Assembly: GCA_002368355.1 (NCBI GenBank)
Contig: AP018281.1
Span: 744,001-808,000, forward strand
Direction of reading: 5' to 3'
Length of the DNA stretch: 64,000 nucleotides
Origin: Chondrocystis sp. NIES-4102
GTDB lineage: Bacteria > Cyanobacteriota > Cyanobacteriia > Cyanobacteriales > Xenococcaceae
In this document: in pieces, positions 8,014-17,186 of the stretch
Position numbering within the stretch: the first letter of the stretch is position 1
Layout: every line of letters starts with the position of its first letter
Program-made: the position numbers and the translations under genes
The notes under the pieces: generated by a model
What the model saw: the letters and a program-made list of their open reading frames with translations, nothing else
Told to the model about the DNA's origin: nothing
Databases searched by the model: none

Positions 8014-8822
8014 TTTATACTTTCTCCTGTACTCTGCAATGTTTTTAGTCTGGTTACTAAACCTATAGAACCTTTCTCACTAATTTCTTTAATTAATTGT
8101 GATGAAGGGATATTATTTAGTGGTGCGGAAATAGTATATTTAACTCCTTGAGGAATCTCTAAAGACACATTTTCTGGTAAGTCCTCTTGGTTGGCGACTT
8201 CAACAGGAAAACTAGTTAAACTTGCACCATTTAATTTAATTTGTTTGCCATCAAAAAAAGGCGATCGCGATAGAAATAAAACGAAATCATTAATATCATT
8301 ATAAGAACGTGCCACCCCAGCAATATTTATTCCTGTAGCAGGGGGAGGAGCAGGAGTAGCAGCAGGAGCATTCTTAGCAGTAGTAGCAGGAGTTGGAGTT
8401 GGAGTAGCACCAGCACTTTGTTGGATCGAATCTACCAAAACCCCAGGAGGAGTGCGATCGCTCACTTCCTGCATAATTGCAGCCCAAGATTTAACATTCT
8501 CAAATACTTGAATAAAAGCAGTGGTTTCTGTTTCTAATTGTTTGATTTCTTGATTAACTGCTTCTAGTTTTTGATTCTGAACTCCTAGGGCAGCTATTTC
8601 AGTTTCCAACTGTTTGATTTCTGTTTCTAATTTGGCTGTTTTAGACTTAATACTTTGTAAGTAACCAAAAGTCAGAGCAGGGGCAATCAAAGCTACAATT
8701 GCACCTATGAGGATGGGCTTTTTACTGTTGAATAAATTATCTTTATTGAGAACCAAGTTGTTAAGATCAACTGTCTGTTCAATTCCCCTATCCCTCAGAA
8801 AATTAATATCTAAATTATACAT
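8010..8822 (-). CDS. pilN: Type IV pilus inner-membrane protein PilN
   Basis: Partner of PilO in the periplasm; its cytoplasmic N-terminus docks into PilM. 270 residues with the short N-terminal segment NLDINFLRDRGI (about 3-14), equivalent to the PilM-binding INLLP-type motif. Next come a membrane helix (about 36-58), a coiled coil (about 60-105) and a Pro/Thr/Ala-rich linker (about 140-165). A periplasmic ferredoxin-like domain ends the protein. It sits 68 bases downstream of pilM and overlaps pilO by four bases. Confidence 0.88.
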   Translation of the reverse strand: MYNLDINFLRDRGIEQTVDLNNLVLNKDNLFNSKKPILIGAIVALIAPALTFGYLQSIKSKTAKLETEIKQLETEIAALGVQNQKLEAVNQEIKQLETETTAFIQVFENVKSWAAIMQEVSDRTPPGVLVDSIQQSAGATPTPTPATTAKNAPAATPAPPPATGINIAGVARSYNDINDFVLFLSRSPFFDGKQIKLNGASLTSFPVEVANQEDLPENVSLEIPQGVKYTISAPLNNIPSSQLIKEISEKGSIGLVTRLKTLQSTGESIK

Positions 8823-8890
8823 AAAGTTTGAATAGTTTTTACCCTTAATAGTATTAGGTTATAATGCAAATAAACTAATAATTAGTATTA

Positions 8891-9994
8891 CTAAATATCT
8901 CGCATACCCAAACCCAAAACAATACCCAAACCAGGACGGCGATCGGGTGCAATATCTTGGTTAATCTGCAACCCTAAAGTAGTAATAGGATCAATTTTCA
9001 TAGTTGGTAGATTTAATTTCTGAGTAAAAAATTCATCCACTTGATTAATACCTGCCCCTGGGCCCGCTAAGAGTAATTGGGCTATTTCTAAATCTTCACT
9101 TTGGTTAATATAAAAGTTAATAGAACGACTTAATTCTTCGGTTAATTCTCCTAAAACTCTAATTAATGCTGTTTGTCCTGCTTCCATCTGATTCGGATCA
9201 AGATTCATCGTATCGGGTAGTCCTTGTAATACATCCACATCTAACAGTAATTCCGTTGCCCCAGTCATCGGCAACCCTACCGCTTGTGAAAATGCTGTAC
9301 GCATCTGATAAGTACCAATTGGTACAGTTCTAGAAAATTGTGGCACTCCTTCCACCACAATGGCTATTTCTGTACTATCAAATTCTAAATCAACTAAAAC
9401 TACGGCTTCTTTAGAACCAAACTGTCTTAACTGTTCTCTAATAGTTCTAATTAAAGCAAAACTATTAATTTCTAATACTCCTATTTGTAGATCCGCCTGT
9501 TGAAAAATCTCACAATAAAGATCCGTTACCTCTTTCTTAGTAGCTACTAATAAAACATTAACTTTTTCAATTCCATCTTCATCCATGAAATAACCTAGTT
9601 TTACATAATCTAGATCCACTTCTTCTCTAGGATAAGGAAGATACATTCCTGCTTCATGTACTAAAACCATCTCCTTTAATTCCGCTTCATCCAATTCTGC
9701 TGGAACAGGAATTACACGGATAATAGCTTCCCTCATTGGGACTGCACTTACTACTTTTTTGGCATTAATTTTATTCGCCTTAAGAGTATCTTTAATTAAT
9801 TCTGATAAAGTAAGGGAATCAACAATATGACCATCTTCATATACCCCTTCAGGAATATCAGCCGAAACATTTTTAATTAATTTATATTGCTGACCCTGTT
9901 TACCGATTTGAGCAATATTAACCTTTTGAGGATTAATTTCAATGCCAATATTGTCGCTTTTCTTAGCAAAAATATTCGTTAAATTATTCAGCAT
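8891..9994 (-). CDS. pilM: Type IV pilus assembly ATPase-fold protein PilM
   Basis: A cytoplasmic actin-fold protein that binds the PilN N-terminus and recruits the pilus motor complex. MLNNLTNIFAKKSDNIGIEI is followed by the actin-like core, with VLVDLEFDSTEIAIV and LLLAGPGAGINQVDEFF as phosphate- and adenosine-side motifs. A GTG codon at 10027 would add 11 residues. The ATG at 9994 has an AGGA seven bases upstream and gives a normal PilM N-terminus, so I prefer it (367 residues). First gene of the leftward pil cluster; its promoter must lie in 9995-10367. Confidence 0.9.
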   Translation of the reverse strand: MLNNLTNIFAKKSDNIGIEINPQKVNIAQIGKQGQQYKLIKNVSADIPEGVYEDGHIVDSLTLSELIKDTLKANKINAKKVVSAVPMREAIIRVIPVPAELDEAELKEMVLVHEAGMYLPYPREEVDLDYVKLGYFMDEDGIEKVNVLLVATKKEVTDLYCEIFQQADLQIGVLEINSFALIRTIREQLRQFGSKEAVVLVDLEFDSTEIAIVVEGVPQFSRTVPIGTYQMRTAFSQAVGLPMTGATELLLDVDVLQGLPDTMNLDPNQMEAGQTALIRVLGELTEELSRSINFYINQSEDLEIAQLLLAGPGAGINQVDEFFTQKLNLPTMKIDPITTLGLQINQDIAPDRRPGLGIVLGLGMRDI

Positions 9995-10367
9995 ACCCCT
10001 ATCCTGAGTAGTATTTCCCAATCGCACCTTATAATTTAAATATAACGGTAGGATTTTGGTTATTAGCCAGCTAAAATATCTTTAAGGGGAATCCTTAAGC
10101 AATAAAATCAAGTTATTATTCTAAATTTAATTGTTACAAACAGCTTGTCAAAAAGCCATTTATAAGTTAAGAAATATTCCGATTAAACTAGATAATAAGC
10201 TGGTTACATTGGACATTGTAGCTGCTATAAATCGATTTTAAGATAAGTAGTTGCACCGAAAAAGAACATAACTATAAATAATAAAATAGTTAAAATTACG
10301 CAGAATCATTGCCATTTCCACTGATTAGTAATATGGTTTGTTTGATGGTTTAGCTGACAACTGCGTC
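9995..10367. promoter_or_regulatory. Divergent promoter region between pilM and the solute-binding lipoprotein gene
   Basis: 370 bases without a gene, separating a leftward and a rightward transcription unit, so both promoters lie here. A small hairpin TTTAAGGGGAATCCTTAAG at 10081-10099 stands out. Apart from AT-rich stretches I see no defined operator. Confidence 0.5.
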
Positions 10368-11681
10368 ATGATTAAAATTAATTTAACTAAGAAAATCGGT
10401 ATAGGGTTATTAACAGGAATTATTTTAGGTTGTTTATCAAGCTGTAATCCTAAAGCCAACAACAACGCCGATCAACTTGAGTTTTGGACAATGCAGCTAA
10501 AACCTAATTTCGATCAATATTTTGCTAATTTAAATGCTACTTTTGAAACTCAAAATCAAGGCGTAAAATTACGTTGGGTCGATGTCCCTTGGGAGGCGAT
10601 GGAAAATAAAATAATTACTGCCATTTCAGCTAAAACAGCACCCGATGTGGTTAATTTAAATCCTAAGTTTGCTTCACAATTAGCAACACGTAATGCCTGG
10701 TTAGATTTGAGTAAAGTAGTTGATCCACAGTCTCAAGCCAGATATCTACCGAAGATTTGGCAAGCTAGCACTATTGAGGTTTGCCAAGACAATAATACTA
10801 ACTGTCAAGAACAAGTATTTGGTTTACCCTGGTATCTTACCACCAGCATCACCATCTATAATCAACAATTATTAAAGCAAGCAGGGATCGAGCGATCGCC
10901 CGAAACTTACGAGGAATTAGCCCAAGCTGCTAAAACTATTAAAGAGAAAACGGGTAAATATGCTTTCTTTATTACTTTTGTCGCCACAGATTCGGGAGAT
11001 GTTTTAGAATCTTTAGTTAAAATGGGTGTGGATTTAGTTGACGAATCTTCTAAGGCAGCCTTTAATACACCTGAAGGTAAAGCAGCATTTCAATATTGGG
11101 TAGATTTATATCAACAAAAACTATTACCCCCAGAGGTATTAACTCAAGGACATCGTTACGGAATTGAATTATATCAATCTGGAGAAACAGCCCTATTATC
11201 TTCAGGGGCAGAATTTATTGACGGTATTACTAATAATGCCCCCACCATCGCGGAAGTTTCTGGGGTTGCACCACAAATTACAGGTAAAACTGGCAAAAAA
11301 AGTGTTGCAGTTATGAATTTAGTTATCCCCCGTGATAGCGATCGCCCCCAAGAAGCCGTTAAATACGCTCTCTATGTAACCAATACGGAAAATCAACTCA
11401 ATTTTGCCCAAACATCTAAAGTCTTACCGTCAACAACAGAAGCAGTAGAACAATATATTAAAAACATTGAACAGCAAAAACAAATCACTTTAGCAGATCA
11501 GGCAAAAAAAGTTAGCGCAACTCAACTTCAAGATGCCCAAGTATTAATACCTGTACGTGAAGATATTAATATTCTACAAAAAGCAATCTACGAAAATCTA
11601 CAAGCAGCCATGTTAAATGAGAAAACCGTAGATCAAGCTTTATCTGATGCTGCTGCCGAATGGGATAATCACAATCAATAA
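10368..11681 (+). CDS. ABC-transporter extracellular solute-binding lipoprotein (family 1, sugar type)
   Basis: Binds a small solute in the periplasm and delivers it to an ABC permease; the sequence suggests the maltose/sugar-binding family 1 but not a specific ligand. The ATG at 10368 gives a clean lipoprotein signal: basic start, hydrophobic core, then LSSC with the lipidated Cys at residue 26. A TTG 30 bases upstream is less convincing. Family features include FWTMQLKP near the mature N-terminus, VNLNPKFASQLA, and GLPWYLTTSITIYN, a typical hinge-region motif. No permease or ATPase genes adjoin, so the partner transporter lies elsewhere. It is convergent with the DUF938 gene, six bases away. 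Confidence 0.82.
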   Translation: MIKINLTKKIGIGLLTGIILGCLSSCNPKANNNADQLEFWTMQLKPNFDQYFANLNATFETQNQGVKLRWVDVPWEAMENKIITAISAKTAPDVVNLNPKFASQLATRNAWLDLSKVVDPQSQARYLPKIWQASTIEVCQDNNTNCQEQVFGLPWYLTTSITIYNQQLLKQAGIERSPETYEELAQAAKTIKEKTGKYAFFITFVATDSGDVLESLVKMGVDLVDESSKAAFNTPEGKAAFQYWVDLYQQKLLPPEVLTQGHRYGIELYQSGETALLSSGAEFIDGITNNAPTIAEVSGVAPQITGKTGKKSVAVMNLVIPRDSDRPQEAVKYALYVTNTENQLNFAQTSKVLPSTTEAVEQYIKNIEQQKQITLADQAKKVSATQLQDAQVLIPVREDINILQKAIYENLQAAMLNEKTVDQALSDAAAEWDNHNQ

Positions 11682-11687
11682 TTACCT

Positions 11688-12296
11688 TCAACGACTAAAA
11701 ATAACCGATAAATTATTAGCTGGCATCTCGATAATTTCTTGTAGCCTTAAATTAGCTGCTGCTGCTGTCTCAATAACTGCTTCCAAATCTCTGACACCCC
11801 ATAAAGGATTACGCTCTCGTAGGGAAAGATCAAAACTCGCATTACTTGGTGCAGTGTGTTGTCCATCACGTTTAAATGGGCCATAAAGATAGAGAATTCC
11901 ACCTATAGGTAAAATTTCCCCTGCCCCTGCCATCAAGCCTAAACAAGCATCCCAGGGGGCAATGTGAATCATATTAATATTGACGATCGCATTAATATTT
12001 TTGCCTGCTACTTGCTTTTGCCAATTTGACTGCATCACATCCAGGGCGAGCGGCATTTCTAAATTACCCACATTACAAGCATTCTTCCAAGCTCTAATAC
12101 TCTCCCTAGCAGCAGGATTACTATCCGAAGGAATCCAACGGCATGATTTAATTTGCTGCGTAAAAAAAACAGCGTGTTCACCTGTACCACTAGCAATTTC
12201 TAAAACATTACTCCTAGGCAATAATATACTGCTGAGTATTTCTAAAATTGGTTCGCGATTACGTTGTGTAGCAGGAGCGTATTGTCTGGCATCCAT
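11688..12296 (-). CDS. DUF938 family SAM-dependent methyltransferase-like protein
   Basis: This 202-residue protein begins with the DUF938 signature (YAPATQRNREPILEIL, about 6-21). It carries a class I SAM-binding glycine motif, VLEIASGTGEHAVFF (about 32-46), with an acidic residue in SDSNP (about 58) for the ribose. An Asn-rich strand, AIVNINMIHIAPW (about 104-116), sits where the catalytic/post-IV motif lies. The family is widespread in cyanobacteria and proteobacteria; the substrate is unknown. Short repeats follow upstream. Confidence 0.85.
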   Translation of the reverse strand: MDARQYAPATQRNREPILEILSSILLPRSNVLEIASGTGEHAVFFTQQIKSCRWIPSDSNPAARESIRAWKNACNVGNLEMPLALDVMQSNWQKQVAGKNINAIVNINMIHIAPWDACLGLMAGAGEILPIGGILYLYGPFKRDGQHTAPSNASFDLSLRERNPLWGVRDLEAVIETAAAANLRLQEIIEMPANNLSVIFSR

Positions 12297-12299
12297 TGT

Positions 12300-12420
12300 T
12301 TAGGTAGTAGGGGAGGGGGTAGGGGGAGACAGGAGTCAGGAAGGGGGAGACAGTAGTTTGGTAGTAGGTAGTGTGGGTACTAAGCTAAAAGCTAAAAGCG
12401 GTGCTGTGCTAACTTGTTAA
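12300..12420. repeat. Mixed short tandem repeats
   Basis: Contains GTAGGGGGAGACAGGAGTCAGGA, GTAGTAGGTAGT and AAGCTAAAAGCTAAAAGC units side by side, one example of each of the three intergenic repeat families seen in this window. Confidence 0.7.
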
Positions 12421-12461
12421 GCCATTGCGGTCTTGGGGTCTCCCCAAATAGAGCAAATGGC
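12421..12461. repeat. Palindromic element with nested hairpin
   Basis: Outer arms are GCCATT (12421-12426) and AATGGC (12456-12461). The inner stem is TTGGGG (12433-12438) with CCCCAA (12442-12447). The architecture matches the 46-bp palindrome at 785-830 (outer arms plus G/C inner hairpin, embedded in tandem repeats), but the sequence differs. There is only one copy in this window. Confidence 0.6.
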
Positions 12462-12502
12462 GTGGTCTCCATCAAAGAGCGAATGCACTCCTGAGCTAAA
12501 AG

Positions 12503-13528
12503 CTAATATCTAATCCTAGGATCGATGTAAGCATTAATTAGATCGATCGCTATACTAGCAATAACTACAATTATCCCAAAGAAAACCATAATTCCCTGTA
12601 CAGTTGGGTAGTCTCGCAAGGAAATAGCTTCATACAGTCTATTACCTAATCCTGGCCAAGAAAAGGTTACTTCCGTCAACACAGCACCGCCAAGTAGGGC
12701 TGCAAAGGTTAAACCCAATACAGTAATTAGCGGAATTAGGGCATTTTTTAACGCATGGGAGACTAAAATAGTATTTTCGGGAATTCCTCTGGCTCTAGCT
12801 GCTTCTACATAATCTGCTTTGAGGGTTTGCTTAAGGTTAACTCGTACGATACGTTCAAATATACCACTTAAGAGTAAGCCTAACGTTAAACTCGGTAGTG
12901 CTAGATAATGGATACTGTGCCAAAACATCCCCAAATCACCAGCAAGTAAACTATCAATAAGATATAACCCTGTTACCGAAGGTGGAGTATTAGCACTTAC
13001 AGGAAAACGTGTACCTAAAGGAAACCAGCCAAGATTGACAGCAAAAATTAGTTGTAGCAGCATACCTACCCAAAATAGAGGTAGGGAATAGGTAATAATC
13101 CCAAATAGTCTGCCTCCAATGTCTATAAATTTATTAGAGCTTGCAGCAGAAATCATCCCCACCAGTACGCCGACAAATACAGCTACTATCATACTACAAA
13201 AGGATAATTCTACGGTAGCAGGAAAATATTCTTTAATTACCGACCAAACTGGCAAACCGCGACTGCTAAGTGAACTACCTAAATCGAAACTCAGCAGATC
13301 TTTAAGATAATCAAGATATTGTTGCCAAAGAGGATTAGTTAAACCAAGTTGCGATCGCAAGGCTGCTTTGGCTGCTTCTGGAGCGCGTGTACCTAAAATT
13401 GCATCGGCAGGATCTCCAGGAGTCGCCCTCAACAGTAGAAATACGATAGTAGCGATCGTCAACAACATTAATGGAGCGAGGAGTAAACGCACCAAGATAT
13501 ATGATTGCAGTGCTTTCGAGCGAGACAT
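12503..13528 (-). CDS. DppB/OppB-type ABC transporter permease
   Basis: Inner-membrane permease of the dipeptide/oligopeptide/nickel ABC family, 341 residues. The N-terminal helix is followed by ATPGDPADAILG (about 35-46), the classic DppB start. There are six predicted membrane helices. The EAA loop reads YVEAARARGIPENTILVSHALKNALIPLI (about 240-268), which docks on the ATPase. The C-terminus YPTVQGIMVFFGIIVVIASIAIDLINAYIDPRIRY is family-typical. There is no partner permease, ATPase or binding-protein gene next to it, so this is a solitary component, as is common in cyanobacteria where these genes are scattered. The ligand cannot be told from sequence. Confidence 0.9.
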   Translation of the reverse strand: MSRSKALQSYILVRLLLAPLMLLTIATIVFLLLRATPGDPADAILGTRAPEAAKAALRSQLGLTNPLWQQYLDYLKDLLSFDLGSSLSSRGLPVWSVIKEYFPATVELSFCSMIVAVFVGVLVGMISAASSNKFIDIGGRLFGIITYSLPLFWVGMLLQLIFAVNLGWFPLGTRFPVSANTPPSVTGLYLIDSLLAGDLGMFWHSIHYLALPSLTLGLLLSGIFERIVRVNLKQTLKADYVEAARARGIPENTILVSHALKNALIPLITVLGLTFAALLGGAVLTEVTFSWPGLGNRLYEAISLRDYPTVQGIMVFFGIIVVIASIAIDLINAYIDPRIRY

Positions 13529-13608
13529 TCTTGAACTATAGTTAACAATTGTCTTAGTTATAACAGTCCGTCTCTTGATTGGAAAATTACTTAACTATTA
13601 CTTACTAG

Positions 13609-13869
13609 TTAAATTTCTTCATTATTAAAGCCATCGCGCCCAATACCCAACTCCTTCTTGCTACGCTTTAATTGTTTCCATAAACTCTTAATCTGCTTAT
13701 AAGCTAATTCTGGGGGAAGTTTTCCGCCTGTTTCTAAATTGCAAATATAGCTTATTTTCTGGGCAAACTCCTGTAAATTAGAATTGAAAACTAAATTTTC
13801 AGGTTTTATTTGACCGTGGTAAGGGTGACGAGGATACAGATAATCTTCAGTTTTTTTATTAGTTGCCAT
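13609..13869 (-). CDS. Small conserved cyanobacterial protein (DUF7219-like)
   Basis: An 86-residue soluble protein. LYPRHPYHGQIKPENLVFN (about 11-29) and FAQKISYICNLETGGKLPPE are strongly reminiscent of a small family conserved across cyanobacteria and, from memory, now catalogued as DUF7219. A Lys-rich amphipathic segment (LWKQLKRSKKELGIG) ends the conserved part. There are no membrane helices. Its role is unknown. It is transcribed leftwards, divergent from purC. Confidence 0.7.
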   Translation of the reverse strand: MATNKKTEDYLYPRHPYHGQIKPENLVFNSNLQEFAQKISYICNLETGGKLPPELAYKQIKSLWKQLKRSKKELGIGRDGFNNEEI

Positions 13870-13957
13870 AGTTTTATTTATTTTCTAGACGCTGTTGTAA
13901 CAAGTTTGTATTAAAGCTCTCTCTAATTTAACAATTTTCAATAGTTGTATTGTTTTT

Positions 13958-14003
13958 ACGATACTATAAACACAAAAGTCCCCTGATGACGATACTATAA
14001 ACA
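13958..14003. promoter_or_regulatory. 31-bp-spaced direct repeat in the divergent region before purC
   Basis: The 15-base word ACGATACTATAAACA occurs at 13958-13972 and again at 13989-14003, so the centres are 31 bases apart (about three helical turns). Both copies contain a -10-like TACTAT. It lies between a leftward small gene and purC, so it could be a repeated promoter core or a tandem operator. Confidence 0.45.
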
Positions 14004-14108
14004 GGGTTTTATTTTAAATATTAACAAGAGATTAGGGTTATATTAACCTAACCTTAACCTAATTTTTAAACCCAGCATTACTAATTAATTGTAAATAAAT
14101 ATTTCCCA

Positions 14109-14840
14109 ATGTCACAGGTAGAAAAACTATACGAAGGCAAAGCCAAAATTCTATATTCGACAGAAGATCCCGAAGTCTTACTTGCTGTGTATAAAGATGA
14201 TGCAACGGCGTTTAATGCGCAAAAAAGAGGGCAAATTAAAGGTAAGGGAGAAATGAATTGCCAAATCACAGCAGCTTTATTTGAATGGCTAGCCCAGCAG
14301 GGAATTCCCAACCACTATATAGATTGTCCCCAGCCTAATCAAATGCGAGTTAAGGCTGTAACAATTATACCAATTGAAGTAGTAGTAAGAAACATTGCAG
14401 CAGGAAGTTTGTGTCGGCAAACAGGTTTAGCAGAGGGAACAGTTTTACCCACACCTTTAGTTGAGTATTACTACAAAAGCGATGAATTAGGAGATCCGTT
14501 ATTAACGAGCGATCGCATTTTCTTATTAGATCTAGTTACGTCCGACAGGCTAGAGGAAATAGCCACAATGGCGCGTAAAATCAATCAGAATCTGCGAATT
14601 TTCTTTACTCAGTGTGATATCACCTTAGTAGACTTTAAACTAGAATTTGGACTAGATGGCGATCAAAATCTACTTTTAGCCGATGAAATCAGTCCTGATA
14701 CTTGTCGTCTTTGGGATAACAATCAAACTGATCCTCAAGCCAGAGTAATGGATAAAGACCGTTTTCGGAAGGATTTAGGACAAGTAGAGTCTGCTTATCA
14801 ACAAGTGCAACAGCGAATTTTAACCCGTTTAAAAAAATAA
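14109..14840 (+). CDS. purC: Phosphoribosylaminoimidazole-succinocarboxamide (SAICAR) synthase
   Basis: Joins aspartate to CAIR with ATP to make SAICAR, step eight of de novo purine synthesis. 243 residues, the normal bacterial length. LYEGKAKILYST (about 7-18) is the nucleotide-binding start. KRGQIKGKGEMNCQI (about 39-53) and VVVRNIAAGSLCRQTG (about 91-106) are family signatures. LVDFKLEFGLD and LADEISPDTCRLWD (about 176-203) are the metal/ATP site. It is monocistronic by spacing. Confidence 0.95.
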   Translation: MSQVEKLYEGKAKILYSTEDPEVLLAVYKDDATAFNAQKRGQIKGKGEMNCQITAALFEWLAQQGIPNHYIDCPQPNQMRVKAVTIIPIEVVVRNIAAGSLCRQTGLAEGTVLPTPLVEYYYKSDELGDPLLTSDRIFLLDLVTSDRLEEIATMARKINQNLRIFFTQCDITLVDFKLEFGLDGDQNLLLADEISPDTCRLWDNNQTDPQARVMDKDRFRKDLGQVESAYQQVQQRILTRLKK

Positions 14841-15094
14841 ACTTACTAATTAAATTTATCTACTATTTCACTTTAATAATGCAACCTAAAACAGGTAATT
14901 CCTAAAAATTGGGAACATCGCAATATTTAAATAGTCAAAGATTACTCTGTCATCCAAAGGCAGAGAATGCTTAACTTGTCTGCCGAGATCCTCTTTAATC
15001 AATATATTGATTTATTGAAATTAAATTCAAAGGCTATTGGGAAAACACAGGTTAGAATTATCGACTTGTAGAATGCTCTATTTGGTGTGTGTAA

Positions 15095-17164
15095 GTGTTA
15101 ATCGAATCAAAAAACGTGCGTCTATCTCCTACTTTTATAACAATTTTAGCGACTGTGCTAACTCTAGGGGTATCTTTGCCAACTAGAGCCGAAAATCCGA
15201 ATTTAGTGGCAACAGATAAAGTGTTAATAGCTAACGGTGCAGCTATACTCAAAAACATCAAGCCAAATCAAATAGCCCAAAATCCTGATACCCCTCCCTC
15301 AAACTCCCCGCCAAAAGAAGAGCAACCAAAGGGAGCGGAAAATTCAACCCCTCCAAAAGAGGCAGAACCAAGGGTTTTGGTCGCAGAGGTGGTTGTAGAA
15401 GGAGCAAGCGAGGAACTAAAAGATATTGTTTATGCAACTATAGGTACAGAACCAGGTAGAACCACCACTAGATCTCAGTTACAGGAAGATGTAAATGCTA
15501 TTTATGCTACAGGCTATTTTCAAAATGTAGAAGTTTCTCCAGGAGATACCCCTTTAGGAGTTAGAGTTACTTTTTTGGTGGAAGCTAACCCCATCTTAAA
15601 AGAAGTCACAATTGAGACAATTCCTCAAGGAGGTGCGAGTGAAGTTCTACCCCCCGACAAAGTTACAGAAATTTTTGGCAAAAACTACGGACAGATTCTT
15701 AATCTTCGACAATTACAACAGGGAATTATTAAGATTAACGATTGGTATAGTAAAAATGGTTATGAATTAGCCCAAGTAGTTGGCTCTCCTCAAGTAAGCC
15801 CTGATGGCAAAGTTACCTTAGTAATTGCTGAAGGAATTGTTGAAGATATTAAAGTTAGATATTTTGATGAAAATGACGAACCAACCAAAGGTAAAACCCG
15901 TGAGTTTATCGTTAAACGAGAAGTAGAATTACAGCCTGGGGACGTTTTTAAACGAGATACCGCCCAGAAAGATTTGCAACGGGTGTTTGGTTTGGGAATT
16001 TTTGAGGATGCTCGTTTTTCTTTTAGTCCTGGTACAGATCCTAGTAAAGTTATAGTTAATATTGATGTAGTTGAAGGTAGCACTGGTTCTGTGGCTGCTG
16101 GTGCAGGGTATAGTTCGGCGAGTGGTTTATTTGGTACAGTAAGCTATCAACAAAAGAACTTTGGGGGGAATAATCAAACCCTGGGGACAGAAGTACAAAT
16201 AGGGGATGATAGTTTACTATTTGATGTAAATTTTACAGATCCTTGGATTGGAACTAGTGAAAGTCGTACTTCCTATACTGTTAATGCTTTTCGTCGTCGT
16301 TCAACCTCCCTTGTTTTTAATGGGGATGAAGATATCAACACAGATAATAAGGGTGATGCACCTCGTATAGTACGTACAGGGGGAGGGGTTAACTTTTCTC
16401 GTCCTATACCTAGCGATCCTTTCAAACGTCGTGAATGGACTTTATCGACTGGTTTACAATATCAACGAGTAGAAGTTAAAGATAGTGATGGTGATATTGC
16501 ACCCTTGTCACAAGATCCCACTCCAGATGATGGTATAGATAACCGCCAGAATTTAGCGTTTAGTGATAGTGGTAAAGATGATCTGTTTACTGTACGTTTT
16601 GGGGCAACACGCGATCGCCGTAATAATGCCCTGCAACCGACTAAAGGTTCAATTCTGAGATTGGGAACAGAACAAACTATACCACTAGGTTCTGGTAATA
16701 TTTTATTTAATCGGCTTCGAGCTAATTATAGTCAATATGTTCCTGTAAATTTAATTCGTTTTAGTGATGGCCCCGAATCTTTAGCTTTTAATGTGCAAGC
16801 TGGGACAATATTAGGAGATGTTCCGCCTTATGAAGCATTTATTTTGGGTGGTAGTAATTCGATCCGTGGTTATGGTGATGGCGAAGTTGGTAGTGGTAAA
16901 AGTTATCTTCAAGCAACGGCAGAATATCGGTTTCCGATTTTTAGAATTGTTGGGGGCGCGCTATTTTTCGACTATGGTACAACTTTAGGATCAGAAGGTG
17001 ATGTACCTGGGCAACCTTCGGTAGTCAGAGATTTACCCAATAGTGGTTATGGTTACGGTTTGGGGGTGAGAATTCAGTCACCTTTAGGCCCAATTCGTGT
17101 AGATTATGCCTTTAATGATGAAGGTGGTAATGAGATTCAGTTTGGTATTGGCGAGAAATTTTAG
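15095..17164 (+). CDS. bamA: Omp85/BamA outer-membrane protein assembly factor
   Basis: Inserts beta-barrel proteins into the outer membrane. 689 residues from a GTG start. The signal peptide ends near LPTRAENP (about residue 32) and a Pro-rich spacer follows. Three POTRA domains (about 85-340) begin with VLVAEVVVEGASEE. A C-terminal 16-strand barrel (about 345-689) contains the conserved GGSNSIRGYGDGEVG and IRVDYAFN motifs and ends in Phe. A second in-frame GTG at 15116 would give a shorter but still complete signal peptide, and neither has a clear Shine-Dalgarno. It heads a rightward block with lpxC, fabZ and lpxA, a common envelope-biogenesis arrangement. Confidence 0.92.
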   Translation: MLIESKNVRLSPTFITILATVLTLGVSLPTRAENPNLVATDKVLIANGAAILKNIKPNQIAQNPDTPPSNSPPKEEQPKGAENSTPPKEAEPRVLVAEVVVEGASEELKDIVYATIGTEPGRTTTRSQLQEDVNAIYATGYFQNVEVSPGDTPLGVRVTFLVEANPILKEVTIETIPQGGASEVLPPDKVTEIFGKNYGQILNLRQLQQGIIKINDWYSKNGYELAQVVGSPQVSPDGKVTLVIAEGIVEDIKVRYFDENDEPTKGKTREFIVKREVELQPGDVFKRDTAQKDLQRVFGLGIFEDARFSFSPGTDPSKVIVNIDVVEGSTGSVAAGAGYSSASGLFGTVSYQQKNFGGNNQTLGTEVQIGDDSLLFDVNFTDPWIGTSESRTSYTVNAFRRRSTSLVFNGDEDINTDNKGDAPRIVRTGGGVNFSRPIPSDPFKRREWTLSTGLQYQRVEVKDSDGDIAPLSQDPTPDDGIDNRQNLAFSDSGKDDLFTVRFGATRDRRNNALQPTKGSILRLGTEQTIPLGSGNILFNRLRANYSQYVPVNLIRFSDGPESLAFNVQAGTILGDVPPYEAFILGGSNSIRGYGDGEVGSGKSYLQATAEYRFPIFRIVGGALFFDYGTTLGSEGDVPGQPSVVRDLPNSGYGYGLGVRIQSPLGPIRVDYAFNDEGGNEIQFGIGEKF

Positions 17165-17186
17165 TGTTTATATATGAATTACTAAT

